This document shows positions 1 to 7,345 of a stretch of 11,101 bases of DNA, piece by piece. The translations under genes and the position numbers were made by a program. The notes under the pieces were generated by a model. That model worked only from the letters and a program-made list of their open reading frames with translations. It had not been told where the DNA came from and searched no databases. The first letter of the stretch is position 1. Every line of letters begins with the position of its first letter. The DNA is taken from assembly GCA_002439805.1 (NCBI GenBank), contig DJPQ01000056.1, positions 1,631 through 12,731 on the forward strand. The letters run 5' to 3'. Source of the stretch: Bacteroidales bacterium UBA6408 (GTDB lineage Bacteria > Bacteroidota > Bacteroidia > Bacteroidales > UBA932).

Positions 1-1083
1 CAGGAGAAGAACCGCTGGCAGGCCGAGGCATACTGCTTCCGCAGCTGGCTGTGGCTTCAGGCTACTTCCCTCTGGGGAGACATCCCGATGACCACCGTGG
101 TACCGCCGTCAATCACGACTGAGAACGTGGAGGAAGTCTATCCGCTCTACTACCCTGAGGCCACGCCCGTCCTTGACGTTTACCGCAGGATCATCTCCGA
201 CCTGGAGTTTGCCTGCCAGTATGCTCCGGACACCGACCCGGCGAACAAGGCTGTCTATACCAAGGCCTTCGCGCACGGACTTCTGGCCCGCCTGTATGCC
301 CGCGACACCGAGCTCCGCGACTGGAGCAAGGTCGCCGAGCACTGCGAGGAACTGGAGAAGTGCGGCTACACGCTCTCTCCGAAATACGATGACCTCTGGG
401 GATTCAACGAAACCGATGGCTTCAAGAACAACCCGGAAACCGTCTTTGAGCTTCAGAGCAACAAGAGCAATGGTGACCGTCTTTGCTACATGTACTACTA
501 CGACCAGTACAGCAACCGCACGAACTTCGGCTGGGCAAAATACCTCACGCCCTCCCGCAACCTGCTCGCCGCGTTTGAAAAGGCCGGGGACACGGAGAGG
601 CTGAACTCGTCGGTAAAATACGACCAGTGCACCTGGTCTCTGTACTATCCCTCAAGCAACTATCCTTTCGCATACAAGGTCCGCACAAGGGCAAACAGCA
701 TCATCTTCATGCGCCTTGGCGAAATCTATCTTCTCCATGCCGAGGCTCTTGCCGCACAGGGAGACCTCAAGGGAGCGACGGACTATGTGAACAAAATCCG
801 CGAGCGTGTGCACCTGAAGAAGATTGACACTCCGTCGGACTACGACACGATGCTCGGTCTCATCCTCGACGAGCGCCGTCTGGAACTGGCCTTCGAGGGC
901 TTCCGCTTCTTCGACGTGGCCCGCTACGGCTGGGAGAAGGTGAAGGCAATCCATGACGCGATGCCGGAGGATGACCCGTATTGGCAGGCCCGCCGTCCGT
1001 TCGAGCAGACTGACCTGCTTCTTCCGATTCCTCAGGGCGAGATTGACAAGAACCCTAACCTCAGGCAGAATGCGGGATATTAG
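1..1083 (+). CDS. SusD/RagB-family outer-membrane glycan-binding lipoprotein, C-terminal part
   Basis: The reading frame is open from the first base, so the gene is cut at its 5' end; 360 residues and the TAG stop are present. A Met codon lies at 88, but the in-frame upstream residues (EKNRWQAEAYCFRSWLWLQ, then LWGDIPM) are typical of the SusD core, so 88 is not the start. Other SusD hallmarks are the helical segment RLGEIYLLHAEALAAQGD followed by an asparagine- and arginine-bearing helix (YVNKIRERV), the LDERRLELAFEGFRFFDVAR block, and the C-terminal LLPIPQGEIDKNPNLRQN close. SusD proteins normally have about 500-650 residues, so roughly the first third is missing, including the lipoprotein signal. 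Known role of the family: a lid on the SusC TonB-dependent transporter that binds oligosaccharide at the cell surface. A susC-like gene is expected just upstream, outside the window. The next gene starts 55 bases after the stop. Confidence 0.95.
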   Translation, partial: QEKNRWQAEAYCFRSWLWLQATSLWGDIPMTTVVPPSITTENVEEVYPLYYPEATPVLDVYRRIISDLEFACQYAPDTDPANKAVYTKAFAHGLLARLYARDTELRDWSKVAEHCEELEKCGYTLSPKYDDLWGFNETDGFKNNPETVFELQSNKSNGDRLCYMYYYDQYSNRTNFGWAKYLTPSRNLLAAFEKAGDTERLNSSVKYDQCTWSLYYPSSNYPFAYKVRTRANSIIFMRLGEIYLLHAEALAAQGDLKGATDYVNKIRERVHLKKIDTPSDYDTMLGLILDERRLELAFEGFRFFDVARYGWEKVKAIHDAMPEDDPYWQARRPFEQTDLLLPIPQGEIDKNPNLRQNAGY

Positions 1084-1111
1084 AAATCCCGGGATATGAA
1101 ATATTAGAAAT
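1077..1111. repeat. 11-bp direct repeat spanning the susD stop codon
   Basis: The sequence ATATTAGAAAT occurs at 1077-1087, covering the TAG stop, and again at 1101-1111. Between them is the palindrome ATCCCGGGAT (1086-1095). A small stem CCTC/GAGG with a 5-base loop follows at 1113-1125. The pairing is too short to call a terminator, and no T-run follows. This is the whole 55-base spacer between the SusD gene and the first hydrolase. It may be only duplication debris. Confidence 0.4.
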
Positions 1112-1138
1112 GCCTCGAAATGAGGACAATTCCGATAA

Positions 1139-2254
1139 ATGAGAATGAGAAAAGCTGTATATATTGTTTCATTAATTTTTGTGCTGGCCGCCCTTCCCCT
1201 TTCGGCAAGAAAAGGGGAAGGCAGGTGGAGCCGTGAGAAGGCGGACGCATGGTATGCCGAGCAGGGATGGATTGTGGGATGCAACTATGTTCCCTCAACG
1301 GCGATAAACCAGATTGAGATGTGGCAGGAGAGCACATTCGACCCGCAGACCATCGACCGCGAGCTCGGATATGCCGAAGGACTCGGCTTCAACACCGTCC
1401 GCGTCTTTCTCTCGCATCTTGTCTATCTCGACGACCCAAAGGGATTCAAGTCGCGTTTTGACCACTTTCTTGACATCTGCGAAGGTCATGGCCTCCGGGT
1501 GATTGTCTCTTTCTGGACCAACGGCGGGAAATGCGTGAACCCCCATCTCGGCCCGCAGCCGGAAAGCGTTCCGGGGGTTCACAACTCGGGGTGGTGCATG
1601 GTTCCGGGAGCGGAATGGGTGAACGACCCTTCGACATGGCCCAAGCTTGAGAAAATGGTCAAGGACATCCTGCGCAGCTACGGAAAGGACAGCCGCGTGC
1701 TGATGTGGTGTCTCTACAACGAGCCCGAGCATCACCGCCGTGGGGTCACGGATTCCGTGCCGCTTCTTGAGGCGACCTTCCGCTGGGCGAGGGAGGTGAA
1801 CCCTTCGCAGCCGCTGACCTCACCGTTGTGGTCGTGGGTGGGCAACACGATAACCTCGCTTCCCGAAGTGTCGTTCGTTCTTGAGAACAGCGACGTCATC
1901 ACTTTCCACGCCTACGACTCCCCGGCCTCGCTCGAACGCTACATAAAGCAGCTCCTGCCCTACCGCAGGCCGCTCGTCTGCACGGAGTTCCTCGCCCGGG
2001 GGAAGATGGACTCGACCTTCGAGGGCTCCTACCCGATATTCCGGAAATACAATGTCGGCGCGGTGAACTTCGGCCTTGTCGCCGGCAAGTGCAACTTCCA
2101 CTATGACTGGAATGAGCTTGACCCCGAGGGGAACTCGATTCCATGGACAGAAGAGCCGAAGATCTGGTTTCACGACATATTCCGCCCGGACGGGACACCG
2201 TGGAGCGAGGAGGAAGTGGAATACATACGTAACTTCATAAAAAACAACAAATAA
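1139..2254 (+). CDS. Secreted clan GH-A glycoside hydrolase (GH5-like cellulase/xylanase type)
   Basis: This 371-residue protein has an N-terminal hydrophobic stretch (about residues 6-20) ending LPLSA before RKGEG. That suggests a cleaved type I signal peptide and a periplasmic or secreted enzyme; I see no lipobox cysteine. The rest is a single TIM-barrel domain. FNTVRVFLSH (about 84-93) is the barrel-strand arginine motif, LYNEPEH holds the likely acid/base Glu195, TFHAYD (255-260) the active-site His/Tyr, and CTEFLAR the likely nucleophile Glu283. The acid/base after strand 4 and nucleophile after strand 7 arrangement is that of clan GH-A. Similar Bacteroidales proteins are, as I recall, annotated as family 5 cellulase or 1,4-beta-xylanase, but the linkage cut here is not provable. 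An alternative Met two codons on (1145) gives a more ordinary signal peptide. The stop is 9 bases before the next gene, which suggests co-transcription. Confidence 0.85.
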   Translation: MRMRKAVYIVSLIFVLAALPLSARKGEGRWSREKADAWYAEQGWIVGCNYVPSTAINQIEMWQESTFDPQTIDRELGYAEGLGFNTVRVFLSHLVYLDDPKGFKSRFDHFLDICEGHGLRVIVSFWTNGGKCVNPHLGPQPESVPGVHNSGWCMVPGAEWVNDPSTWPKLEKMVKDILRSYGKDSRVLMWCLYNEPEHHRRGVTDSVPLLEATFRWAREVNPSQPLTSPLWSWVGNTITSLPEVSFVLENSDVITFHAYDSPASLERYIKQLLPYRRPLVCTEFLARGKMDSTFEGSYPIFRKYNVGAVNFGLVAGKCNFHYDWNELDPEGNSIPWTEEPKIWFHDIFRPDGTPWSEEEVEYIRNFIKNNK

Positions 2255-2263
2255 CACAGAACT

Positions 2264-4543
2264 ATGAAAAAGATTTTTTTGATTTTATCCGCGCTGACGG
2301 CAACGCTGGCGCTTTCCTGTCAGAAGACGCCGGACGTGCACATAACAGAAGGCGAGAAAGTGAAGACCGTGACGGCGGAGGCCCCCATGGGCTTCGTCTG
2401 GGGAGAGGACGACAAGATTGTCATAAACGGAATGAAGTCCTCGCTCACTGAACTTGACATGGAGGATTACACTCGTGCCTCGTTTTCATTCAATGTCGGC
2501 GTGGAGGTCCCGCACTGCGCCGTCTATCCGGTGTCGATGTACGACTCGTGGTCCAAGGAGGACAGGACTGCCCGCGTAGTGATTCCCGACTCCCAGACCT
2601 CGGACGGAAATACGATAAACCCGGAGACGAAGCTGATGCTCGGATACGGCGATGAGCTCGGAAAGGTCGTGATTTCTGATGCGATGGCGTATATACGCCT
2701 CACTCCGACCACGGGAGAGACGACATCCAACATCAGCGCCGTGAAGGTCAGTGACCCTGAGGGATATGCCGTCAGCGGCAAGTTCGACGCAGTGTTCTCC
2801 GAAGAGGGCATTTCCCTTGAGAACACGAAGCAGGACGGGAGCACGATAAGCGTCAGCTGCGGCGCGGCCGGAGCGGCTCTCGGCTCTGACATATTTTTCG
2901 CCGTTCCCGCAAAGACATACGCGGAGGGACTGCTGTTCGAAATTTACGACACGGACGGAAATGTTCAGGAGATGACTTACCCTTCTGAGGGCGAATTTGT
3001 CGCCGAGGCCGGGGAGACATACCCGGAGACGTTCGAATATAAGCCTAAGAGCATGCTCGACCAGGGCGAGATTCCGAACGCCGAAATCTGGAACATGTTC
3101 GCGACAAGAATCAGCAAGGGAAATGACTTCAGCGGAAAGACGCTCAAACTGACGGCGAACATTTCCGCAGACGACCTCAAGATTGCCGACGGAGTGTTCA
3201 ACGGCAAGCTTGACGGAAACGGGAAGACAATCAGCCGCTCGGCGGCGACAAGGCCGCTGTTCCGCGAGCTCGGAGCGGACGCCGAAGTCACGAACCTTTC
3301 GCTGACGGGAGAATTTACATCACTTGACAAACCTTACGAGTACGGCAATGCCGCCCTTGCTCAGATAAACCTCGGAACTGTAAGTAACGTGTCAGCCAAC
3401 TGTTCCGTCAATCTGAAGCTCGACGTCGTGCCGTCTTTACTCGGAGGCATCGTGGCACAGAACGGAGGAGTGATGGAGAACTGCACCAACGACGGGAATG
3501 TCACTCTTGAGGTAGCCGTGGGTGACCAGAATGGAAAGGATGTCGCCTGCGCCAACTTCGTAGGCGGGCTCGCGGCATACGGGCATACGGTCGTTGCGGA
3601 AACTGACGCAAACACCGGACTCTATTTCGCGAACGAGGAGTGCAGGGCCGGCAAGTTCATCGGCTGCGTGAATAACGGAAGCATAAGCATCAAGGCGACT
3701 TCAGGCACAAAGGCCCTTGGAGTTTCGACCTACGGCGGAATCTGCGGAATCGTCGAGCTTGACGGAGTCGTGTTCGAGAACTGCCGCAATACCGGGGCGA
3801 TTTCACGAGTTTCCGACGGCGAGGGTTCAAGCTCCGGTTCGACCTGCGTTGGAGGAATACTCGGACGCTGCGCCGGAACATTCGTGAACGACTGGAAGGA
3901 CAACGGTGCGCAGATTTGCATCAACGGCGGCAAGGGATACTCTCTGACGGTGACCGGATGCGAGAATTCGGGCGCCCTGCTCAGCAAATGCCGTCACAGC
4001 GGATGTCTCAACAACGGCAACTCCCCTGCCCGTCTGGACAATGTGGGAGGCATCGTCGGCGCGGCGGTAGGAAAGGATGACATCAAGGTGACTCTTTCCG
4101 GCTGCAAGAACACAGGCGAAATTACCGGAGGATGGGCGACTTCCGTGAACACGACGGTTCTCGGCGGAATCATCGGCATGGCGCAGAATGTCACCATGAC
4201 GGACTGCGGCTCAAACGGAGCGATTTCAGCTCTGGACAACACCTGCGTCGGCGCTGCCGGAGGCTTTGCCGGATTCGTGTTCAAGGGAGTGAGCGTGAGC
4301 GGAGCAAGCAGTTGCGAGACGGCATTCAAGCTGGCCAAGCTCAACAAGGATTTGGCTATGCTCTGGGGATTCGCGTTCGGAAATGTCAAGGAGAACGCCA
4401 CTGTCGATGGGGCGTCGTTCGGCTGCACCGCGAACATCGACGGCGCGGATCTCGAACTCTCGGCCGACAATTTCGGTGACTACATCTGCAACACCGGCAG
4501 CAAGGCCAAGCCGACCGTGACGAACTGCACTTGGAGCAAATAG
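2264..4543 (+). CDS. Surface lipoprotein with fimbrillin-like N-domain and GLUG-type beta-helix (paralogue A)
   Basis: This 759-residue protein begins with a lipoprotein signal ending LALSC (Cys19), so it is probably outer-membrane anchored. Residues about 30-260 resemble the N-terminal domain of the fimbrillin/Mfa-like family: a TxxAE stretch, then FVWGEDDKIVING (44-56), then a beta-rich fold. Residues about 268-759 form repeats of a right-handed beta-helix type related to GLUG motifs. They include glycine-rich strands (LGGIVAQNGG, VGGLAAYG, VGGILGRCAG, VGGIVGAA, LGGIIGMA) alternating with six units of the form C-x-[NS]-x-G-x-[IVL], as in ENCTNDGNV, IGCVNNGSI and SGCKNTGEI. The C-terminal region is closely related to that of the lipoprotein at 4806-7268, down to the final CTWSK. 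Function is not known. Glycan binding or adhesion at the surface fits the position after SusD and the lipid anchor. No catalytic motif is recognised. Confidence 0.85.
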   Translation: MKKIFLILSALTATLALSCQKTPDVHITEGEKVKTVTAEAPMGFVWGEDDKIVINGMKSSLTELDMEDYTRASFSFNVGVEVPHCAVYPVSMYDSWSKEDRTARVVIPDSQTSDGNTINPETKLMLGYGDELGKVVISDAMAYIRLTPTTGETTSNISAVKVSDPEGYAVSGKFDAVFSEEGISLENTKQDGSTISVSCGAAGAALGSDIFFAVPAKTYAEGLLFEIYDTDGNVQEMTYPSEGEFVAEAGETYPETFEYKPKSMLDQGEIPNAEIWNMFATRISKGNDFSGKTLKLTANISADDLKIADGVFNGKLDGNGKTISRSAATRPLFRELGADAEVTNLSLTGEFTSLDKPYEYGNAALAQINLGTVSNVSANCSVNLKLDVVPSLLGGIVAQNGGVMENCTNDGNVTLEVAVGDQNGKDVACANFVGGLAAYGHTVVAETDANTGLYFANEECRAGKFIGCVNNGSISIKATSGTKALGVSTYGGICGIVELDGVVFENCRNTGAISRVSDGEGSSSGSTCVGGILGRCAGTFVNDWKDNGAQICINGGKGYSLTVTGCENSGALLSKCRHSGCLNNGNSPARLDNVGGIVGAAVGKDDIKVTLSGCKNTGEITGGWATSVNTTVLGGIIGMAQNVTMTDCGSNGAISALDNTCVGAAGGFAGFVFKGVSVSGASSCETAFKLAKLNKDLAMLWGFAFGNVKENATVDGASFGCTANIDGADLELSADNFGDYICNTGSKAKPTVTNCTWSK
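3065..4543 (+). repeat. Long diverged direct repeat, copy 1 (beta-helix coding region)
   Basis: This stretch encodes residues 268-759 of the first beta-helix lipoprotein and aligns throughout with 5706-7268. Shared protein blocks include AEVTNLSL, YGNAALAQINLGTVSNV, LYFANEECRAGKFIGC, VSTYGGICG, STCVGGILGRCAGTF and ICINGGKGYSL. Nucleotide agreement is highest near the 3' end, where runs of about 18 and 25 identical bases sit side by side (around 4461-4504 against 7184-7227). The pair reflects a tandem duplication. Confidence 0.85.
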
Positions 4544-4563
4544 GAACGACACAGATAAACATC

Positions 4564-4595
4564 CCTCCCCGTCCGCTGACAGCGGGTCGGGGAGG
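4564..4595. terminator. Strong GC-rich intergenic stem-loop
   Basis: CCTCCCCG (4564-4571) pairs with CGGGGAGG (4588-4595). Inside is a T/GT bulge, then CCGC (4573-4576) pairing with GCGG (4582-4585) around a TGACA loop. It begins 20 bases after the stop of the first beta-helix gene. On the + strand it is followed by an A-rich run, not a T-run, so it is not a textbook intrinsic terminator for that gene. It may instead be a processing, stability or attenuation element, or an atypical terminator. Confidence 0.4.
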
Positions 4596-4624
4596 AAAAA
4601 TAAAAACACTTAAGATACAAAATC

Positions 4625-4770
4625 ATGGAAAACACTAAAATCTATTGCCCCCCCAGGTATGGTGCGGAGAAGTGAGAACAGAACATGGATTCGCGATGTC
4701 AACGGGATCCGGATACAATCCCTCCGAAGGTACGGAAAACACGACCGCAGGCCCTTACATCGGTCTTTAG
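4625..4770 (+). pseudogene. Small ORF apparently frameshifted at a seven-C run (short Bacteroidales peptide)
   Basis: An ATG at 4625 sits behind an A-rich leader of the usual Bacteroidales kind and encodes MENTKIYCPP before reaching a C7 run (4648-4654). Read as written, it stops at the TGA at 4673 after only 16 residues. If one C is added, the frame continues as QVWCGEVRTEHGFAMS and then a Gly/Ser/Thr-rich tail, to the TAG at 4768, giving about 48 residues. The joined product has the look of short Bacteroidales peptides I recall with an N-terminal Tyr-x-x-Pro, then a valine-rich strand, E-x-GFA-x-S and a polar tail. The frame downstream of the C-run is open from 4639 but has no ATG before 4696. 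The break could be a sequencing or assembly error, a real mutation, or a phase-variable tract. Function unknown. It lies between the two paralogous lipoprotein genes. Confidence 0.45.
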
Positions 4771-4783
4771 GCCACAAGTTCTT

Positions 4784-4797
4784 AACCATTAACCATT
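4784..4797 (+). repeat. Tandem AACCATT repeat in the leader of the second beta-helix gene
   Basis: Two perfect copies of AACCATT (4784-4790 and 4791-4797) lie 8 bases upstream of the ATG at 4806, within an AT-rich leader. No purine-rich Shine-Dalgarno site is visible, as is usual for Bacteroidales. It may be an unstructured ribosome landing zone; no role is demonstrated. Confidence 0.4.
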
Positions 4798-4805
4798 AAA
4801 ACTAT

Positions 4806-7268
4806 ATGGATATGAAAATGAATTATGCCGCTGCGGCATTTGCACTTGCGGGACTGTGCGCCATCGCGTCCTGCAACAAGGAACAGATAGTGGAGGGACC
4901 GGTCGAGCCGTCGTCAGAAGAAGTTGAACTTCTCATCGCCGCCGGAGAGCCGGGGACAAAGACCACGTTCACCGACCCTGCGGCCGGGGACTACAGCGTG
5001 AAATGGGAAGACGAGACCGACAAGATAGGACTTTTCATCGCGGACAAGACCGTCAATGCCGAGGCCGGGCTTACAAGGAAAGATGGAAAGGCGTATTTCC
5101 TTTCCAATGTTTCGGGATATGAGGCCGGTAACACTCTCTACGCCTACTATCCGTATGCAGCCGCAGCCGAGGGAGAGACCGTGGCCGCGACCGCAGTAAA
5201 GTTGGAAATCCCTGCCGCGCAGACCCAGAAGAGCGGTTTTAACGGAAGCTATAACCCTATGGTGGCAGTCCCTGTCGAGCTGCCTGCGTCCGGCACTGCC
5301 CTTGAGGAGCCGCTCAAGTTCAGGCATCTCGGAGCCATGGTCGAGCTGAAGGTCAAGTCAGCCAAGGCTCACGTCGGCGAGAGCATCAAGTCCGTTTCCT
5401 TCACCGCGAAGGACGGAGGAAAGGTGGCCGGAGAGTTCTCTTTTGACATCACGAAGGTCACAGAGACCGAAGCGCTTGCCGAGTATGCCGGCTCGTCCGA
5501 GACAGTGACGGTCGCTCTTGAGACTCCGGTTGCGGTTTCGGCCGAGGGCGCGTCCGTGTTCATGACGGTCATCCCGGGCTCATACACCGGAGTCTTCACC
5601 GTCACGACGGCTGACAACACCTACTCGTATGTTTCAGGCTACGACTACAAACGGGCAAGCGTGACGCGCTACACCCTCGACCTTGACAATGCCAAGGAAC
5701 TTGCAGGTGAAATCAGGACTGTGGCCGACTGGGAAGCCTTTGCAGCCGCTGTCAAAGCCGGCGCTGACTATTCCGGCAAGGTTGTCAGCCTCATCAACGA
5801 CTTCTCTGCCGAGAACCTTTCTATTGCCACAGGCACATTCAACGGCACGTTCGCCGGCAACGGTCACACAATCACGCAGACCGCCGACACCCGTCCGCTC
5901 TTCGAGACTCTCGGGGAGAACGCCGAAGTCACGAACCTCTCGCTCGCGGGCGCGTTCGCAAGTTTTGAAAAGCCATACGAATGGGGCAACGCCGCTCTTG
6001 CGAAAGTCAATCTCGGCACTGTTTCCAATGTCACGGCGAACTGCCCGGCGAAGATCGAACTGACTGACGCGCCGTGTCTGTTCGGCAGCATTGTGGCTCA
6101 GAACGGAGGCACGCTGCAGAATTGCAGGAACGAGGGAGACGTTGACCTTACGATAAATATTACAAAGGTAAAAACCGAAACCAGGGAATTAGAGAAGAAT
6201 GGTAACACAGTAACAGTATTTGTGGACAAAGGTGCTATAGCCAACCTTGGCGGAGGCATTGCCGCATATGGGCACACGATTGCGGGACTTTCCGATAAAA
6301 CCGGCCTCTATTTCGCGAACGAGACGTGCAAAGCCGGCAAGTTCATCGGCTGCGAGAACAAGGGAAATATAACGATCAAAGGATTGGGTGAAGAAGGAGT
6401 AAAAGATAAATTTAATGGAACTGAAGGTCTATATGCATTGGGAGTTTCAACATACGGCGGAATCTGCGGAACGGTAGAGCTTGACGGTGTCGAATTTCAG
6501 AACTGCACTAACACCGGTTCGATTTCACGCGTCTCCGTTGATGAGGGTTCAGCACAAGGCTCGACCTGCGTGGGAGGAATACTCGGACGTTGTGCCGGAA
6601 CATTTGGCACAGAGTGGGGAGACACCGGTGCCCAGATATGCATCAATGTAGGCAAGGGATACTCCCTGAAAATGACCGGATGCACAAATTCGGGGACACT
6701 GTTCAGCAGCTGCCGCCACTGGGGTGGTGTGGGGAGCGAAAACTCCGGCGCGAGACATGACAATGTCGGCGGAATTGTCGGCGCGGTGCTTGGAACCGAC
6801 AACAATTCGTCTTCAATCAGCGGCTGCACCAATACGGGCACCGTTTCCGGCGGCTGGACTGCCAACAACGTGAACACCACCGTGCTCGGAGGCGTCGCCG
6901 GCCTTGCAAAGAACGTCAAGATTGAAGACTGCCAGTCTGCCGGCACCCTGAAGAATGGCGACGCTGCGAACTCATGCGTAGGCGCAGCCGGAGGGTTTGT
7001 CGCCTATGTCATAGAGAATGTCTCAGTGAATAAGGGCAGCTGCACAGCGACCTTCAATCTGAAGAAACTGAGCAACTCGAACCTCTACTGGGGACTCGCG
7101 TTCGGCAATGTCAAGGAAAGCGCAACCATTGGCAGCGCATCATTCGGCTGCGCGGCGAACATCGACGGGACGGCTCTCGAACTTTCGGCCGACAATTTCG
7201 GTAACTACATCTGCAACACCGGCAGCAATGCCAAGCCTACGGTGACAGGCTGCACTTGGAGCAAATAA
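4806..7268 (+). CDS. Surface lipoprotein with fimbrillin-like N-domain and GLUG-type beta-helix (paralogue B)
   Basis: This 820-residue lipoprotein has a signal ending AIASC (Cys23). A Met at 4812, two codons later, is an equally plausible start (MKMNY). Residues about 38-290 are fimbrillin-like: a TKTTF motif (51-55), then VKWEDETDKIGLF (65-77), a tyrosine-rich LYAYYPYAAA strand and KFRHLGAMVELKV. Residues about 301-820 are a beta-helix with glycine strands and six C-x-[NS]-x-G-x-[IVL]-like rungs (QNCRNEGDV, IGCENKGNI, QNCTNTGSI, TGCTNSGTL, SGCTNTGTV, EDCQSAGTL). This half is closely related to the lipoprotein at 2264-4543, while the N-terminal halves are far more different. Two inserted segments (about 6149-6243 and 6363-6450) are AT-rich, with ATA, GTA, TTA and AAA codons unlike the surrounding gene. 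Probably surface exposed; glycan binding or adhesion is inference only. A terminator-like hairpin follows the stop. Confidence 0.85.
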   Translation: MDMKMNYAAAAFALAGLCAIASCNKEQIVEGPVEPSSEEVELLIAAGEPGTKTTFTDPAAGDYSVKWEDETDKIGLFIADKTVNAEAGLTRKDGKAYFLSNVSGYEAGNTLYAYYPYAAAAEGETVAATAVKLEIPAAQTQKSGFNGSYNPMVAVPVELPASGTALEEPLKFRHLGAMVELKVKSAKAHVGESIKSVSFTAKDGGKVAGEFSFDITKVTETEALAEYAGSSETVTVALETPVAVSAEGASVFMTVIPGSYTGVFTVTTADNTYSYVSGYDYKRASVTRYTLDLDNAKELAGEIRTVADWEAFAAAVKAGADYSGKVVSLINDFSAENLSIATGTFNGTFAGNGHTITQTADTRPLFETLGENAEVTNLSLAGAFASFEKPYEWGNAALAKVNLGTVSNVTANCPAKIELTDAPCLFGSIVAQNGGTLQNCRNEGDVDLTINITKVKTETRELEKNGNTVTVFVDKGAIANLGGGIAAYGHTIAGLSDKTGLYFANETCKAGKFIGCENKGNITIKGLGEEGVKDKFNGTEGLYALGVSTYGGICGTVELDGVEFQNCTNTGSISRVSVDEGSAQGSTCVGGILGRCAGTFGTEWGDTGAQICINVGKGYSLKMTGCTNSGTLFSSCRHWGGVGSENSGARHDNVGGIVGAVLGTDNNSSSISGCTNTGTVSGGWTANNVNTTVLGGVAGLAKNVKIEDCQSAGTLKNGDAANSCVGAAGGFVAYVIENVSVNKGSCTATFNLKKLSNSNLYWGLAFGNVKESATIGSASFGCAANIDGTALELSADNFGNYICNTGSNAKPTVTGCTWSK
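5706..7268 (+). repeat. Long diverged direct repeat, copy 2 (beta-helix coding region)
   Basis: This stretch encodes residues 301-820 of the second beta-helix lipoprotein and matches 3065-4543. The extra length, about 28 codons, is accounted for by two in-frame insertions near 6149-6243 and 6363-6450. Direct repeats this long and similar could recombine or undergo gene conversion, and could also confuse short-read assembly. Confidence 0.85.
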
Positions 7269-7280
7269 TTTGAACTACTA

Positions 7281-7330
7281 TTCTGCCGTCCCGTGGACGA
7301 ATCGCCGTGCGGGACGACAGAATTATTTTT
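7281..7330 (+). terminator. Rho-independent terminator-like hairpin
   Basis: TTCTG (7281-7285) plus CGTCCCG (7287-7293) pair with CGGGACG (7310-7316) plus CAGAA (7318-7322). There is one C/A mismatch in the 13-base-long arm and a 16-base loop. TTATTTTT (7323-7330) follows at once. This is the best terminator in the window and lies 12 bases after the stop of the second beta-helix gene. The next gene starts only 15 bases after the T-run, so it may be a partial terminator setting lower downstream expression. Confidence 0.65.
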
Positions 7331-7345
7331 GAAAACAGACAGACT

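Noticed and set aside
652..1284. Antisense open frame (210 residues) over the SusD end and the start of the first hydrolase
   Set aside because: It crosses two well-supported + strand genes and their spacer, shows no family resemblance, and has biased composition typical of antisense shadows.
7265..7272. Possible promoter -7 element (ATAATTTG)
   Set aside because: It matches the TTTG part of the Bacteroidales TAnnTTTG consensus but not the TA, and no TTTG is seen at the proper -33 distance. It also overlaps the stop codon of the upstream gene.
7307..7345. GTG start giving a 13-residue longer GH5-like lipoprotein
   Set aside because: It lies inside the terminator hairpin and would place a charged segment before the lipoprotein signal. 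The ATG at 7346 gives a normal signal ending in the lipobox Cys.
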